NCBI RefSeq assembly: GCF_000936425.1
Contig: NZ_AVFK01000002.1
Location: forward strand, 1-64,000
Direction: 5' to 3'
DNA length: 64,000 nt
Source of the DNA: Skermanella aerolata KACC 11604
GTDB lineage: Bacteria > Pseudomonadota > Alphaproteobacteria > Azospirillales > Azospirillaceae
Shown here: positions 20,243-29,431 of the stretch, in pieces
Numbering within the stretch: the stretch's first letter is position 1
Layout of the letters: each line of letters opens with the position of its first letter
Notes under the pieces: generated by a model
Seen by the model: only the letters and a program-made list of their open reading frames with translations
Told to the model about the DNA's origin: nothing
Database searches by the model: none
Program-made: the position numbers and the translations under genes

Positions 20243-20914
20243 ATGACCAAACCCCTGAGACTGGCTCTATTCGACTGTGATGGCACCCTGGTTGACAGCC
20301 AGTACGCGATCGTCGCCGCCATGAACACGGCATTCGTCGGCCTCGGATTGCCGATGCCGAACCCTGCGGCAGTACGCCGCGTCGTAGGCTTGCCGCTGGT
20401 GCGGGCGGTGGCCATGCTGCTGCCGGACGATCCGGGGCGCCTGCATGCCGCCGTCGCCGACAAGTACCGGCTGGCCTTCGCCGATGCCCGAAACCGGGGC
20501 GTCAACGAGGAACCGCTGTTCCCCGGCATGCGCGAGGCGCTGGAAGCGCTGGAGGATGCCGGCCTGCTGCTCGGCGTCGCCACCGGCAAGTCGCGGCGCG
20601 GGCTGGTCGCTACGCTGGACGCCCATGGATTGCTCGACCGCTTCTGTACCTTGCAGACATCGGATACCGGGCCGGGCAAGCCGCACCCGGACATGGTTTT
20701 TCGCGCGCTGGCGGAAACCGGGGCGGACGCGTCCGGCACCGTCGTCATCGGCGACACCAGCTTCGATATGCTGATGGCAGGCAGTGCCCGGACGGGTGCG
20801 GTCGGCGTCGCCTGGGGCTACCATGAGGTGGAGGAGTTGACGGGCGCGGGCGCACAGCGCATTTGCCTGACGACGGACCAGGTGCCGGGTGCCGTGTTGG
20901 AACTGTTGGCTTGA
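20243..20914 (+). CDS. HAD-superfamily phosphatase (subfamily IA)
   Basis: Cytosolic phosphatase of phosphoglycolate/beta-phosphoglucomutase type. The 223-aa product starts MTKPLRLALFDCDGTLVDS, with nucleophile Asp11 and acid/base Asp13; motif II is GVATGKSRRG, and motifs III/IV are GKPHPDM and VVIGDTSFDM. The open frame reaches back to 20171, but the ATG at 20243 gives the standard start. The substrate is not predictable. The order pseudouridine synthase-HAD-ATP12 recurs in alphaproteobacteria as far as I recall. Confidence 0.9.
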   Translation: MTKPLRLALFDCDGTLVDSQYAIVAAMNTAFVGLGLPMPNPAAVRRVVGLPLVRAVAMLLPDDPGRLHAAVADKYRLAFADARNRGVNEEPLFPGMREALEALEDAGLLLGVATGKSRRGLVATLDAHGLLDRFCTLQTSDTGPGKPHPDMVFRALAETGADASGTVVIGDTSFDMLMAGSARTGAVGVAWGYHEVEELTGAGAQRICLTTDQVPGAVLELLA

Positions 20915-20985
20915 ATTGCCGGTACCCGGAGCTGCCGGGACGAAGTTGCAGGACGCCGCGAACCGTAACGGATGATGTGTGAAAG

Positions 20986-21681
20986 ATGAAGAGGTTCTAC
21001 AAACTGGTCACGGTGGCTGAAGTCGATGACGGCCATGTCGTCCACTTGGACGGCAAGCCGGTCAGGACCCCCGCCAAGGCGCATTTCGTCATGCGCAACC
21101 GCGCCCTGATGGAGGCGGTTGCCGAGGAATGGGATGCGCAGGTAGAAGACATCCGGCCGCATGCCATGCCGGTCACCCAGCTTGCCAGCACGGCGATCGA
21201 CCGGATCCCTGCCCAGCGCGAAGAAATCGTCCGTGCCGTCGCCGCCTATGCCGAAACGGACCTGCTGTGCTACCGCACCGACCATCCGGTCGAGTTGGCC
21301 GAGCGGCAGCGACGGGTGTGGCAGCCGCTGTTGGATTGGGCGGAAATTCGCTATGGCGCCGCTCTGGAAGTGCATATCGGCATCATGCCGAAACCGCAGC
21401 CGCCGGAGGCCATCGCGCGTCTCGCCGAGGTGGTCGAGTCGCTGGACAACCTGACGCTGGCCGGCGTTCAGAACGCCACGTCGGAACTCGGCTCCCTCGT
21501 CCTGGCGCTCGCGCTGCTGGAAAAGCGAATCTCCGCCGAGGAAGCTTTCGCCGCGTCGCAGGTGGACGAGACGTTCCAGATCGAGCAATGGGGCGAGGAC
21601 GCGGAGGCGACTGCGCGCCGCGCCGTTCTCAGGGCGGATATCCAGGCGACCGGCCGATATCTGGACCTCGTCCGGGGTTGA
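20986..21681 (+). CDS. ATP12-family F1-ATPase assembly chaperone
   Basis: Homologue of mitochondrial Atp12, which binds the F1 alpha subunit before assembly. The 231-aa product shows MKRFYKLVTVAEVDDGHVVHLDGKPVRTP-type start, AVAEEWDAQVEDIRPHAMPVTQLASTAID, and the C-terminal LEKRISAEEAFAASQVDETFQIEQWGEDAEA. It is typical of alphaproteobacteria. Confidence 0.95.
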   Translation: MKRFYKLVTVAEVDDGHVVHLDGKPVRTPAKAHFVMRNRALMEAVAEEWDAQVEDIRPHAMPVTQLASTAIDRIPAQREEIVRAVAAYAETDLLCYRTDHPVELAERQRRVWQPLLDWAEIRYGAALEVHIGIMPKPQPPEAIARLAEVVESLDNLTLAGVQNATSELGSLVLALALLEKRISAEEAFAASQVDETFQIEQWGEDAEATARRAVLRADIQATGRYLDLVRG

Positions 21682-21728
21682 ATGGTATCCAGTCCGATCG
21701 GTTCCTCTTCCCTATATCCACGGCGGCG

Positions 21729-22031
21729 ATGACACTCGATCAGATTGAAGCCAAAATGCGGGGGCGGCTTGCCCAATTCCGTGCGTTCAATGCGGTGGCC
21801 AGATTCGACTTCGGCAAGGACGGGCTCTTGCGGCTGGACGCCACGAGAAGCCCGGCCAGCTTGTCGCGCGACGATGGCGAAGCAGTCTGCACCATCCGCA
21901 TGAGCCTGGACAATTTCGACAAGATGCTCGAAGGCGTGCTCAACCCGACGCTGGCCTTCGCGACCGGGAAACTCAAGGTCCAAGGCTCGATGGGCTCCGC
22001 CTTGAAGCTTGCAGCACTTCTGGAAGAATAA
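21729..22031 (+). CDS. SCP2 sterol-binding domain protein
   Basis: Small lipid-carrier fold protein. The 100-aa product from the ATG at 21729 has the SCP2 pattern: helix LAQFRAFNAVARFDFGKDG, then CTIRMSLDNFDKMLEG and the signature PTLAFATGKLKVQGSMGSALKLAALL. The ligand is unknown. The longer open frame upstream (from 21129) is a shadow of the ATP12 gene. Confidence 0.9.
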   Translation: MTLDQIEAKMRGRLAQFRAFNAVARFDFGKDGLLRLDATRSPASLSRDDGEAVCTIRMSLDNFDKMLEGVLNPTLAFATGKLKVQGSMGSALKLAALLEE

Positions 22032-22047
22032 TCGGGCGAACAGGAAG

Positions 22048-22077
22048 CAAGATATTCCGGTCCAAGATATTCCGGTC
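22048..22077. repeat. Tandem duplication, 2 x 15 bp
   Basis: The unit CAAGATATTCCGGTC occurs twice with no spacer (22048-22062 and 22063-22077), right after the SCP2-domain gene. Both copies are identical. Not within a gene. Confidence 0.9.
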
Positions 22078-22198
22078 TGGGCTTTCCGTTACTGGATTTC
22101 CGGCCCGATCGAACGACATTACCGGCAAAGCTGTTATAATTAACCTTAACGTAATTCCGAACCGCCAAGATCCGGCGGAGTGCGTTTGGAGGTTTGGC

Positions 22199-22429
22199 AT
22201 GCCGGTCACGGTTGGGCAGTGCTTCGTCAAGGCGGGGGCCTCTTACCCCGATATCTGGCAGGTCGTCAGCATAGTCCAGCCTCCGGGCTTTCCAGTCCAT
22301 GCGCGGCTGGTGCGGATCGACAATCCGGACGATTGCAAGACGCTGTCGCTGACCACCTTGTCGGACCGGCGGCAATTCCTTCCCCATGGCGGCCGGGAGA
22401 TCCTGCGCCGCCGTTTCGCGATGCTGTGA
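22199..22429 (+). CDS. Small hypothetical protein
   Basis: A 76-aa product (MPVTVGQCFVKAGASYPDIWQVV...) with no domain I recognise. A GGAGG ribosome binding site lies just upstream of the ATG and the gene stands alone between the SCP2-domain gene and the convergent kinase. Composition suggests a compact soluble beta-rich protein, which is only a guess. Confidence 0.7.
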   Translation: MPVTVGQCFVKAGASYPDIWQVVSIVQPPGFPVHARLVRIDNPDDCKTLSLTTLSDRRQFLPHGGREILRRRFAML

Positions 22430-22458
22430 CTACAGGCGGGTGTCCCGGTACTGCCGTG

Positions 22459-25400
22459 CTAATCGATCGGCTCCAGCGCCGCTAGGGTGGCACTTAGCGT
22501 CGTCTCCAGCGATGCGATCAAGGCATTCGACCGGTCGCGGGGCAGGGTGGTGTCTTCCAGCATATGTGCGATGGCCTGGACCCTGGTGGCGCCGAAGCTG
22601 GCTGCGATGCCTTTCAGCGTATGCGCGGCGCGCCGTGCCGTCGCAGCGTCGCCGGCATCGAGCGCGGCGCGCAGGGCGCCTAGTTCCTCCCTCGCACTTT
22701 CGGGAAACATGTCGATCATCATGTCGTAGCTGTCGCCCACGGCGGCGTGCAGCTCGTCAAGCCGGTCGGTATCGAGCAGGGGCAGCTGGATCAGCAAGTC
22801 CCCGTCGCGCTCGCCATCCATGCCTTCCTCGGATGATTTCCGGCAGGCGCTCTCCTCTGCGGGCGTGTCTTCCGGCAAGGTTTCCGCACCGGTCAGCCGC
22901 GTGATCGCTTCGGCCAGCATTTTCCAGTCGATGGGCTTGGTGAAGTACCCGTCCAAGCCGGCTTCCAGATGCCGCTCGCGATGGTTGGAGATGGCGTCGG
23001 CGGTCAAGGCCAATATGGGAACCCGTCCCGCCACCCCCGGCAGGCGCCTTATCTCCCGGGTTGCCGTGGCCCCGTCCATGACGGGCATCTGCATGTCCAT
23101 CAGGATCAGGTCGAAACCGCCGCCTTTCGCGGCTTCGACGGCTTCCTTGCCGTTGTGTACCGGTTCCGTCACGTGGCCAAGACGTTCAAGCATCTTCATG
23201 ACCAGCATGCGGTTGACCTCGTTGTCTTCGGCCAGAAGGATTTTTGCCCCCTGCGCGGAACGAGGGGCGGCATCCGGTGCGGTCCAGTCGGCTGGCGGCG
23301 GCAGGGAGTCGGTCCGTCCGCGTTCCAGCAGAACGCTGAAGAAGAAAATCGAACCGCATCCCCATTCGCTGCGCACGTCGATCGACCCGCCCATCGCCTC
23401 GACCAGTTGCCGGCAGATCGCCAGTCCAAGCCCGGTTCCGCCGAAGCGCCGAGTCGTCGTGGTATCGGCTTGCACGAACGGTTCGAACAGCCGTGCGCAC
23501 TCCTCGTCCTTGAGACCCAACCCGGTATCGGTCACTTCGAACCGGAGCAGGTACTGGGTAGAGTCCGGCGAGGGCTCGACCGTCGTCAGCCGGACTTCGA
23601 CCTCGCCGTTCTGCGTGAACTTGATCGCGTTGCTGACGAGGTTGAACAGAACTTGCCGCAATCGCGTCGGGTCGCCGCACAGGACTTCCGGCGCGTCAGC
23701 CGGGATGGTGGCCGTCAGCGCTATTCCCTTGTCGGCCGCATGTCCCAGGAACAACTGTACGACATCTTCGACGACCCGCCGCAGATCGAAGTCGATCGTT
23801 TCGATCTGAAGCTGTCCGGCCTCGATCTTCGAGAAGTCGAGAACGTCGTTAAGCAGCGTCAGCAAGGTCTTGGCCGAGCTGCCCAGCGTCCGGACATAGT
23901 GGCGCTGCTCATCCGAAAGCGGCGTGCCGACCAGCAGATCGACCATCCCGAGCACGCCGGTCATGGGGGTTCGCAGCTCGTGGCTCATCATCGCCAGGAA
24001 CTGGGACTTGCCGCGGCTGGCCTGCTCCGCGACGCGGCGTGCCGCGTCCAGGTCGACCGCCAGCGTGCGCAGTTCCGCCGCCTGTGCGGTCAGGCGGTCG
24101 CTGGCTTCCCGCAGGTCCTGTTCGTACCGCACCCGCTCGGTGATCTCACGCGACGACGCTAGAATGCTGGCGCCGGTGCCGGTGCTTCCGCCGGTCGTCG
24201 CTTCGATCCGGGCCGCCATGCTCTCGAACCACAGCCAGCGGCCGTCCCGGTGGCGAAGCCGGAATTTCGCGAGACGGGGATGTCCCTCCAGTACCTCGTT
24301 GCGCCGCGCTTCCAGCGTCGCGCGGTCGTCCGGGTGGACGAAGTCGGTCAGCCGGCGGCCCGTCAGCTCGCCGGGTGCATGCCCAAGCTGCGACATGCAG
24401 GACGGCGAGATATAGAGGATGGCAGTGTCGGGAGCATGCAATGAAATGATGTCGGTCGCGTTGTCCGCCAGCAGGCGAAACCGCTGTTCGCTGTCGCGCA
24501 ATTCCCGTTCCGTCTGTTTACGGTCGGTGATGTCGCGCAAGATGCCGGTGAACAGCGTTTCGCCGCCGCTCACCTTGCTGATGGCAAGGTCCAGGTCGAC
24601 CAGAGTGCCGTCGGCACGTTTGCCGCAAACTTCCCGGCCGATGCCGATGATCCGGTTGATGCCAGTCCTTCTATTGGTATCGATGAAACCCTGGTGACGT
24701 TTCGCCATGTCTTCGGGCATCAGCATCTCGATGCTCCGCCCGATCACGTCACGAGCGGCATAACCGAAGATCCTTTCGGCCGCCTTGTTGAAGTCGCGGA
24801 TCAGGCCGGCTTCGTCGATCGTCAGGATCGCATCGGCCGCGGTATCCAGGATCACCTTCAGGCGGCGCTCGCTTTCTCGGATCTTCGCTTCCTGTTCGCG
24901 CAGGCGGGTTATGTCGGTCTGGATACAGACGATACTGCCGTCTTTCGTCCGGCGCTCGGCGACGCTCAGATGTCTTCCATTGGCAAGACGCAGTTCGATG
25001 GGGTTCTCGGGTGGATGACGGTGGCTGTTCATCCGGTCCGAGATCCATCGTTCCGGATCCCTGGCGGCGTCGGCATCGACAATCTGGCGGCTTGCCACGC
25101 CGGCTCGCAGGATCTGCTCGAACGTCACGCCAAGCGGCGATGCGAAGGACGCCAGCTGTGGCGTATCGACGACGAAGTTCTGGTTGTAGAGCGACAACCT
25201 GTCTTCCGGGTCATAAAGCGCGAAGCCTTCGGATATGCTGTCGATGGCTTCGCGAAGGCTTTGCCGCGCGGTCCGCAGTCCTTCTTCGGCCCGGCGCTGA
25301 TCCGTTATGTCGGTGCCGACGCTCTGGTAACCGATAATCCTGCCGGCAGGGTCCGACAGTGCGACGTTGCGCCAGCGAATCCAGCGCAGTTCTCCGGCAT

Positions 25401-26061
25401 TGTTGATCAAAGCGTTCTCGTTGGAGAACCCGGTCGGATTCGATCCATCCTGAGTCCGGTTCCGCTGGAACAGCCTCAGGACCCTGTCCCGGTCCAGATC
25501 CGGCAGCGACTGGGCGAAGCGGGTGCCGATCAGCTCATGGGCGGGCCGGCCCATGGCGCGCGCATAGGCGACGTTGACATAGGTCAGGGTGGTATCAGGC
25601 AGGAACCGTGAGATCAGGTCCTGCTGCTGGTCCAGCACGCCGCGGTAGAGTTCATGGGTGCGCAGCAGATCCTGTTCCGCCCGCTTTTGCTCCGTCACAT
25701 CGGTGACGGTTCCCATCAGGCGGACGATCCGGCCCATGGTGTCGAACAGCGGCACCAGAGCCACGCGCAGCCAGCGGTGAGTATCCCGCAGGTCCAGTTC
25801 GTGCTCGTATTCCAGCGTTCCACGCAGCCGGACGCAGTTCCTGCACCGCTGTTCCAGCGCCGCCGCCTGCGCCGGACTCAGGACTTCCGCCGGAGTCCTG
25901 CCGAGCACCGCCGATGTGAACAGCCCGGTGATTTCTTCCAGACGGCCGTTGATGGCCACGTAATGGAACAGGTCGTCGCCGAGTACGTCCATCGCGAACG
26001 TTGGAACGCCGATGGTCTGGATTATCCTCAACAGATCGTCCTGGGAACAGGTCGCCAGCAT
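22459..26061 (-). CDS. Soluble multi-PAS hybrid histidine kinase with receiver and Hpt
   Basis: A 1200-aa phosphorelay protein without signal peptide or membrane segment. Order: five PAS domains (about 10-125, 137-256, 268-385, 397-513, 524-645), HisKA with phospho-acceptor His694 (MMSHELRTPM), HATPase (N-box NLVSNAIKF, then DTGLGL, GGTGLGLAI), receiver with phospho-acceptor Asp989 (LILMDMQMP) and Hpt with His1147 (AHTLKGIAASFG). The final output regulator is not encoded beside it. The ATG at 26061 gives this start; the frame stays open to 27165, but that stretch lies over the divergent glycosyltransferase gene. Confidence 0.94.
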   Translation of the reverse strand: MLATCSQDDLLRIIQTIGVPTFAMDVLGDDLFHYVAINGRLEEITGLFTSAVLGRTPAEVLSPAQAAALEQRCRNCVRLRGTLEYEHELDLRDTHRWLRVALVPLFDTMGRIVRLMGTVTDVTEQKRAEQDLLRTHELYRGVLDQQQDLISRFLPDTTLTYVNVAYARAMGRPAHELIGTRFAQSLPDLDRDRVLRLFQRNRTQDGSNPTGFSNENALINNAGELRWIRWRNVALSDPAGRIIGYQSVGTDITDQRRAEEGLRTARQSLREAIDSISEGFALYDPEDRLSLYNQNFVVDTPQLASFASPLGVTFEQILRAGVASRQIVDADAARDPERWISDRMNSHRHPPENPIELRLANGRHLSVAERRTKDGSIVCIQTDITRLREQEAKIRESERRLKVILDTAADAILTIDEAGLIRDFNKAAERIFGYAARDVIGRSIEMLMPEDMAKRHQGFIDTNRRTGINRIIGIGREVCGKRADGTLVDLDLAISKVSGGETLFTGILRDITDRKQTERELRDSEQRFRLLADNATDIISLHAPDTAILYISPSCMSQLGHAPGELTGRRLTDFVHPDDRATLEARRNEVLEGHPRLAKFRLRHRDGRWLWFESMAARIEATTGGSTGTGASILASSREITERVRYEQDLREASDRLTAQAAELRTLAVDLDAARRVAEQASRGKSQFLAMMSHELRTPMTGVLGMVDLLVGTPLSDEQRHYVRTLGSSAKTLLTLLNDVLDFSKIEAGQLQIETIDFDLRRVVEDVVQLFLGHAADKGIALTATIPADAPEVLCGDPTRLRQVLFNLVSNAIKFTQNGEVEVRLTTVEPSPDSTQYLLRFEVTDTGLGLKDEECARLFEPFVQADTTTTRRFGGTGLGLAICRQLVEAMGGSIDVRSEWGCGSIFFFSVLLERGRTDSLPPPADWTAPDAAPRSAQGAKILLAEDNEVNRMLVMKMLERLGHVTEPVHNGKEAVEAAKGGGFDLILMDMQMPVMDGATATREIRRLPGVAGRVPILALTADAISNHRERHLEAGLDGYFTKPIDWKMLAEAITRLTGAETLPEDTPAEESACRKSSEEGMDGERDGDLLIQLPLLDTDRLDELHAAVGDSYDMMIDMFPESAREELGALRAALDAGDAATARRAAHTLKGIAASFGATRVQAIAHMLEDTTLPRDRSNALIASLETTLSATLAALEPID

Positions 26062-26255
26062 CTTTCTCGTTGATCTTCTTCGATTTGCTCGCAGGGAGGA
26101 TGGTGCATCCGGGGCGGCCGGGACGCCGCGGCGACAGTTTAGAGCGCCGCATATTGCCAACTGATGTATAACGAAGGGAATATTGTAGTTTTTGATACGA
26201 TGCCGCTTAGCTTTTCGCCATCCGTCATCCCGATATTCAGACTGAAAGGTACAGG

Positions 26256-28163
26256 GTGGCCGCTGGAAATCACGACGGGGTGACCGGGTCGGGCGGCATC
26301 GGCGCAGCCGAACTCTTCGAGCGCGCCAAGGCCTATCTGCTGGAGCGCGACACGGCGGCGGCGGACCGGCTGATCCGCCAAGCCCGCCTTCAGGTGCCGA
26401 ACGATCCGGCCATGGCGTATCTGCATGGCCTTTGCCATACCATGGCAGGCGCTCCGGCCGATGCGGCAGAGGCATTCGAAACATCGCTCCGGCTCGATCC
26501 GGGCAACGGCGGTACCGCCCTTCTGCTCGGCCGCGCCCTACGCCAGTCAGGTAGACCGGCCGATGCGGCGCGGGTCGTCGCCGACCTGATCCGGCGCCAT
26601 GCCGGGTCCCCCGGCCTGCTGAACGAAGTGGCGGCCGACCTGCTGGAGCAAGGGGACGAACCGGCTGCGGCATCCCTGCTCGAGCAGGCGCTGGCTCTGG
26701 CGCCCGACGATCCCGGCACCCTCCATAACATGGGAGTCGCCTGTGCCCGCCTGGGCAGCCTGGAACGGGCGGAGAAGATGCTGCGGCGGGCGCTGGACCG
26801 CCAGCCGGCCGGCTCTCCCGCAGCCTGTGCGTCGCTCGCGGCGCTGGCGGGAGTGCTGGCGACACGGGGTTTCCCCGACGAGGCGCTGGAGATCGCCCGG
26901 ACCTTGATCGGCCAGGACCGGGAACCGGTGCATGCCTGGACGGTGATCGGCACGGCGGCGGCACGGCGGCGACAGTGTGGGGACGCGGTCGCCGCCTTCC
27001 TGGAGGCGGAACTTCTGGAACCGGACAATCCGAACGTGCTGTCCAATCTGGCAACCGCGCTCGACGATGCCGGCCGGACGGAGGAGGCGACCGTACGCTG
27101 GGATCGGCTCGCCCGGCAGGGGCATGCCGAAGCGGGAGCCAGGATCCGGCTGCGCGCCGGGGCACCCGGACCGGGCGAGGCGATCCGCCGGCTGTTCCCG
27201 CTGACCGGTTCGCTGCCGGAAGGCGGCCGAGCGATCGAACTGGCGGAGGTCGATCTCTGCGTCGATCAGTGGCACTTGATCGACGGCGACAGGATGGCGC
27301 TAGACCTCGTCTTCACGCCTCCGCTCGGCAAGGACAACTTCGTCTTGGTGCCGGGCAAGGGCGTGGCGCTGGTTCGGGACGACCTGCCGCGCCGCCGGGT
27401 CGACCGGCCGGTCGAGTTCCTGGGCGGAACCGGCAACTATTATCACTGGATGCTCGATACGCTGCCTCGGCTGGTCGCCATCGACGATGGGGAGCGGCTG
27501 CCGCTGCTGGTCAACCGTGACCTGTCGGCGTTTCATCACCGCACATTGGACCTGATGGGCGTCGATCCCCCCCGGCTTATGACGTCGGCCGGCACTCCGG
27601 CCCTGGTGCGGTTCGCCAAGCTGAGGATCTCCGGTCTGGTGCCGCGTTCACGGCGGCCGGATGGGCAGATGGACTGGATGCTCCCATCGGTGAGTGCCGA
27701 TGCGGCTAGGACGGTGCGGGAGCGCTTGACCCGCGGCCTGCCGCGGAATCGGGGCGGCGGACCGCGCCGCATCCTGATCTCCCGGCAGGGATCGCTGTTC
27801 CGCCGTTGCGAGAACGAGGCCGCAGTTGCCGCGATAGCGGCGCGCCACGGCTTCGTTCCGGTCAGGCTCGAAGAGCTTTCATTCGACGCTCAAGCCGAAC
27901 TCTTCGGCGGAGCGGAGATCGTCATGGGCGTTCATGGTGCGGGTTTCACCAACATGCTGTTCGCTCCGCCGGAAGCGCTCCTGATCGAACTGCACCCCGC
28001 CGGGCATCTTCCGGTCTTCTATCGTCACCTGACCGGCCTGATGGGGCAGAGGCACAGGGCGATCCCCGGAACGATCACGCAATCCCTGTTTCCATCGCTG
28101 GAATACAACTGGAACTTCCGGGTCGATCCGGCCGACGTGGATTTGTGCCTGGCCGAGCTGTGA
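26256..28163 (+). CDS. TPR-glycosyltransferase family 61 fusion
   Basis: The 635-aa product starts with GTG, AAAGG six bases upstream. Residues ~10-300 are TPR-like helix pairs (for example AMAYLHGLCHTMAGAPADAAEAFETSLRLDP). The C-terminal half is a GT61/DUF563 domain: GGTGNYYHWMLDTLPRL, RRILISRQ and GAEIVMGVHGAGFTNMLFAPP. GT61 enzymes act in polysaccharide or glycoprotein synthesis; donor and acceptor are unknown. It is divergent from the PAS kinase across 194 bases, so shared regulation is possible. Confidence 0.9.
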   Translation: MAAGNHDGVTGSGGIGAAELFERAKAYLLERDTAAADRLIRQARLQVPNDPAMAYLHGLCHTMAGAPADAAEAFETSLRLDPGNGGTALLLGRALRQSGRPADAARVVADLIRRHAGSPGLLNEVAADLLEQGDEPAAASLLEQALALAPDDPGTLHNMGVACARLGSLERAEKMLRRALDRQPAGSPAACASLAALAGVLATRGFPDEALEIARTLIGQDREPVHAWTVIGTAAARRRQCGDAVAAFLEAELLEPDNPNVLSNLATALDDAGRTEEATVRWDRLARQGHAEAGARIRLRAGAPGPGEAIRRLFPLTGSLPEGGRAIELAEVDLCVDQWHLIDGDRMALDLVFTPPLGKDNFVLVPGKGVALVRDDLPRRRVDRPVEFLGGTGNYYHWMLDTLPRLVAIDDGERLPLLVNRDLSAFHHRTLDLMGVDPPRLMTSAGTPALVRFAKLRISGLVPRSRRPDGQMDWMLPSVSADAARTVRERLTRGLPRNRGGGPRRILISRQGSLFRRCENEAAVAAIAARHGFVPVRLEELSFDAQAELFGGAEIVMGVHGAGFTNMLFAPPEALLIELHPAGHLPVFYRHLTGLMGQRHRAIPGTITQSLFPSLEYNWNFRVDPADVDLCLAEL

Positions 28164-28184
28164 AGGTCCGATCCCTCATCTCCG

Positions 28185-28328
28185 TCAGTGATGCTGGCCG
28201 ATCGACGCGACCATCAGGAACACGATCACGGCGCCGAAGACCATCCAGCCGACACGCGTCAACCGGCGCCGGACGGCGGGGAACAGGATCGCCAATACGG
28301 CCAGGATCAGCAGTGTCTTGAAGAGCAT
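28185..28328 (-). CDS. Small two-span membrane protein (47 aa)
   Basis: The frame reads MLFKTLLILAVLAILFPAVR and continues with a second hydrophobic stretch (MVFGAVIVFLMVASIG) before the stop. A short basic loop (RRRLTR) separates the two spans. There is no clear ribosome binding site, so support comes only from composition and from its place just downstream of the YihY gene on the same strand. Confidence 0.5.
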   Translation of the reverse strand: MLFKTLLILAVLAILFPAVRRRLTRVGWMVFGAVIVFLMVASIGQHH

Positions 28329-28410
28329 GGGGCGGATTGATGCACCCGCCATCGGACCGCTGCAAGTTCTTTACGGTCTTCCGATCTATCTGCCCCTCGA
28401 CGGCAGCCCT

Positions 28411-29295
28411 TCATCTTGCCGCCACCTCGGCCGCCCGCTTGATCCCGCGCCGCGCGCGGCTGCCGTGGGTAACCGAAAAAGCCCGCGTGATCTCGGCGCC
28501 GAACAGGAAGATCTGGGACGAATAGTAGACCCACATCAGCACGATCACCAGGGCGCCGGCGGCGCCATAGGCGGAAGCGACGTTGCTGCTGCCGAGATAG
28601 AGGCTGATTAGCAGCTTGCCGATCGAGAACATCACGGCGGTGATGAAAGATCCGAACCAGACGTCCCGCCATGGAATGCTGACATCGGGCAGGAGCTTAT
28701 AGATGATGGCGAACAGGGTCGTGATAACCGCAAGCGAGATCAGCAGGTTGACGATCTGCATGATGACGTCCAGGCCGGGCATGATCCCCGCAAGATAGCC
28801 GCTGAGCGCCGTCAGGCCGGCACTGACGACCAGCGACACCAGGAGCAGGAAACCGATCGCGCCGATCAGCGACAGGCTGAGCAGCCTTACCCGGACGAGC
28901 CAGACGATGCCGGGCTCCTTGGGAGGCTCGGTCTTCCAGATCACGTTGAGCGATGCCTGCAGTTCGGCGAAGACGGTGGTCGCGCCGACGATCAGGGTGA
29001 CGACGGCGACCACGGTCGCGATCGTGCCGGAAACCGGCTGGCCCGCGCTGGCGATCATCGCTTGAAGAGCCGCGGCGCCTTCGCGCCCCATCATTCCTTC
29101 CAGCTGGCCCATCAGCGCGCCCTGTGCGGCTTCCGCGCCGAACACCAGACCCGCGACCGCGATGATCAGGAGCAGCATCGGCGCCATCGAGAACAGGGTG
29201 TAGAAGGCGATGGCGGCGCCCATGCTGGCGGCCCTGTCATCCAGCCATCCGTTGAAAGCGGTCACTAGGATCCGCCATACCTTGGCAAACGGCAT
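28411..29295 (-). CDS. YihY/BrkB-family inner-membrane protein
   Basis: The 294-aa product has six hydrophobic segments and the family signatures DDRAASMGAAIAFYTLFSMAPMLLL near the N-terminus and YGAAGALVIVLMWVYYSSQIFLFGAEITRAF near the C-terminus. The open frame reaches a GTG at 29346, but that start lies beside the terminator of the neighbouring operon and has no ribosome binding site; the ATG at 29295 has GAGG six bases upstream. Function is not established for the family. Confidence 0.92.
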   Translation of the reverse strand: MPFAKVWRILVTAFNGWLDDRAASMGAAIAFYTLFSMAPMLLLIIAVAGLVFGAEAAQGALMGQLEGMMGREGAAALQAMIASAGQPVSGTIATVVAVVTLIVGATTVFAELQASLNVIWKTEPPKEPGIVWLVRVRLLSLSLIGAIGFLLLVSLVVSAGLTALSGYLAGIMPGLDVIMQIVNLLISLAVITTLFAIIYKLLPDVSIPWRDVWFGSFITAVMFSIGKLLISLYLGSSNVASAYGAAGALVIVLMWVYYSSQIFLFGAEITRAFSVTHGSRARRGIKRAAEVAAR

Positions 29296-29347
29296 GTCCA
29301 GCCTCGTTGCATATGGTGAATCAGATGTTTGCAACGGATCAGCCACG

Positions 29348-29384
29348 AAAAAGTCCCCGGAGACGAGGTAAGTCGTCTCCGGGG
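29348..29384 (-). terminator. Intrinsic terminator of the DUF2382 operon
   Basis: A 12-bp GC-rich stem (29355-29366 with 29373-29384, 6-base loop) is followed on the minus strand by a run of five Ts (29352-29348). It lies about 50 bases downstream of the last DUF2382 gene. Confidence 0.85.
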
Positions 29385-29431
29385 GAATCGATCAGGCGTT
29401 GTTCTTCAAGCGTCAGGCTTCAAGCGTCGTT

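Noticed and set aside
26062-27165. Apparent 1568-aa minus-strand frame extending the PAS kinase
   Set aside because: The extra N-terminal part is Pro/Arg-rich, has no domain and lies antisense to the TPR-GT61 gene; the kinase start at 26061 opens directly into a PAS domain.
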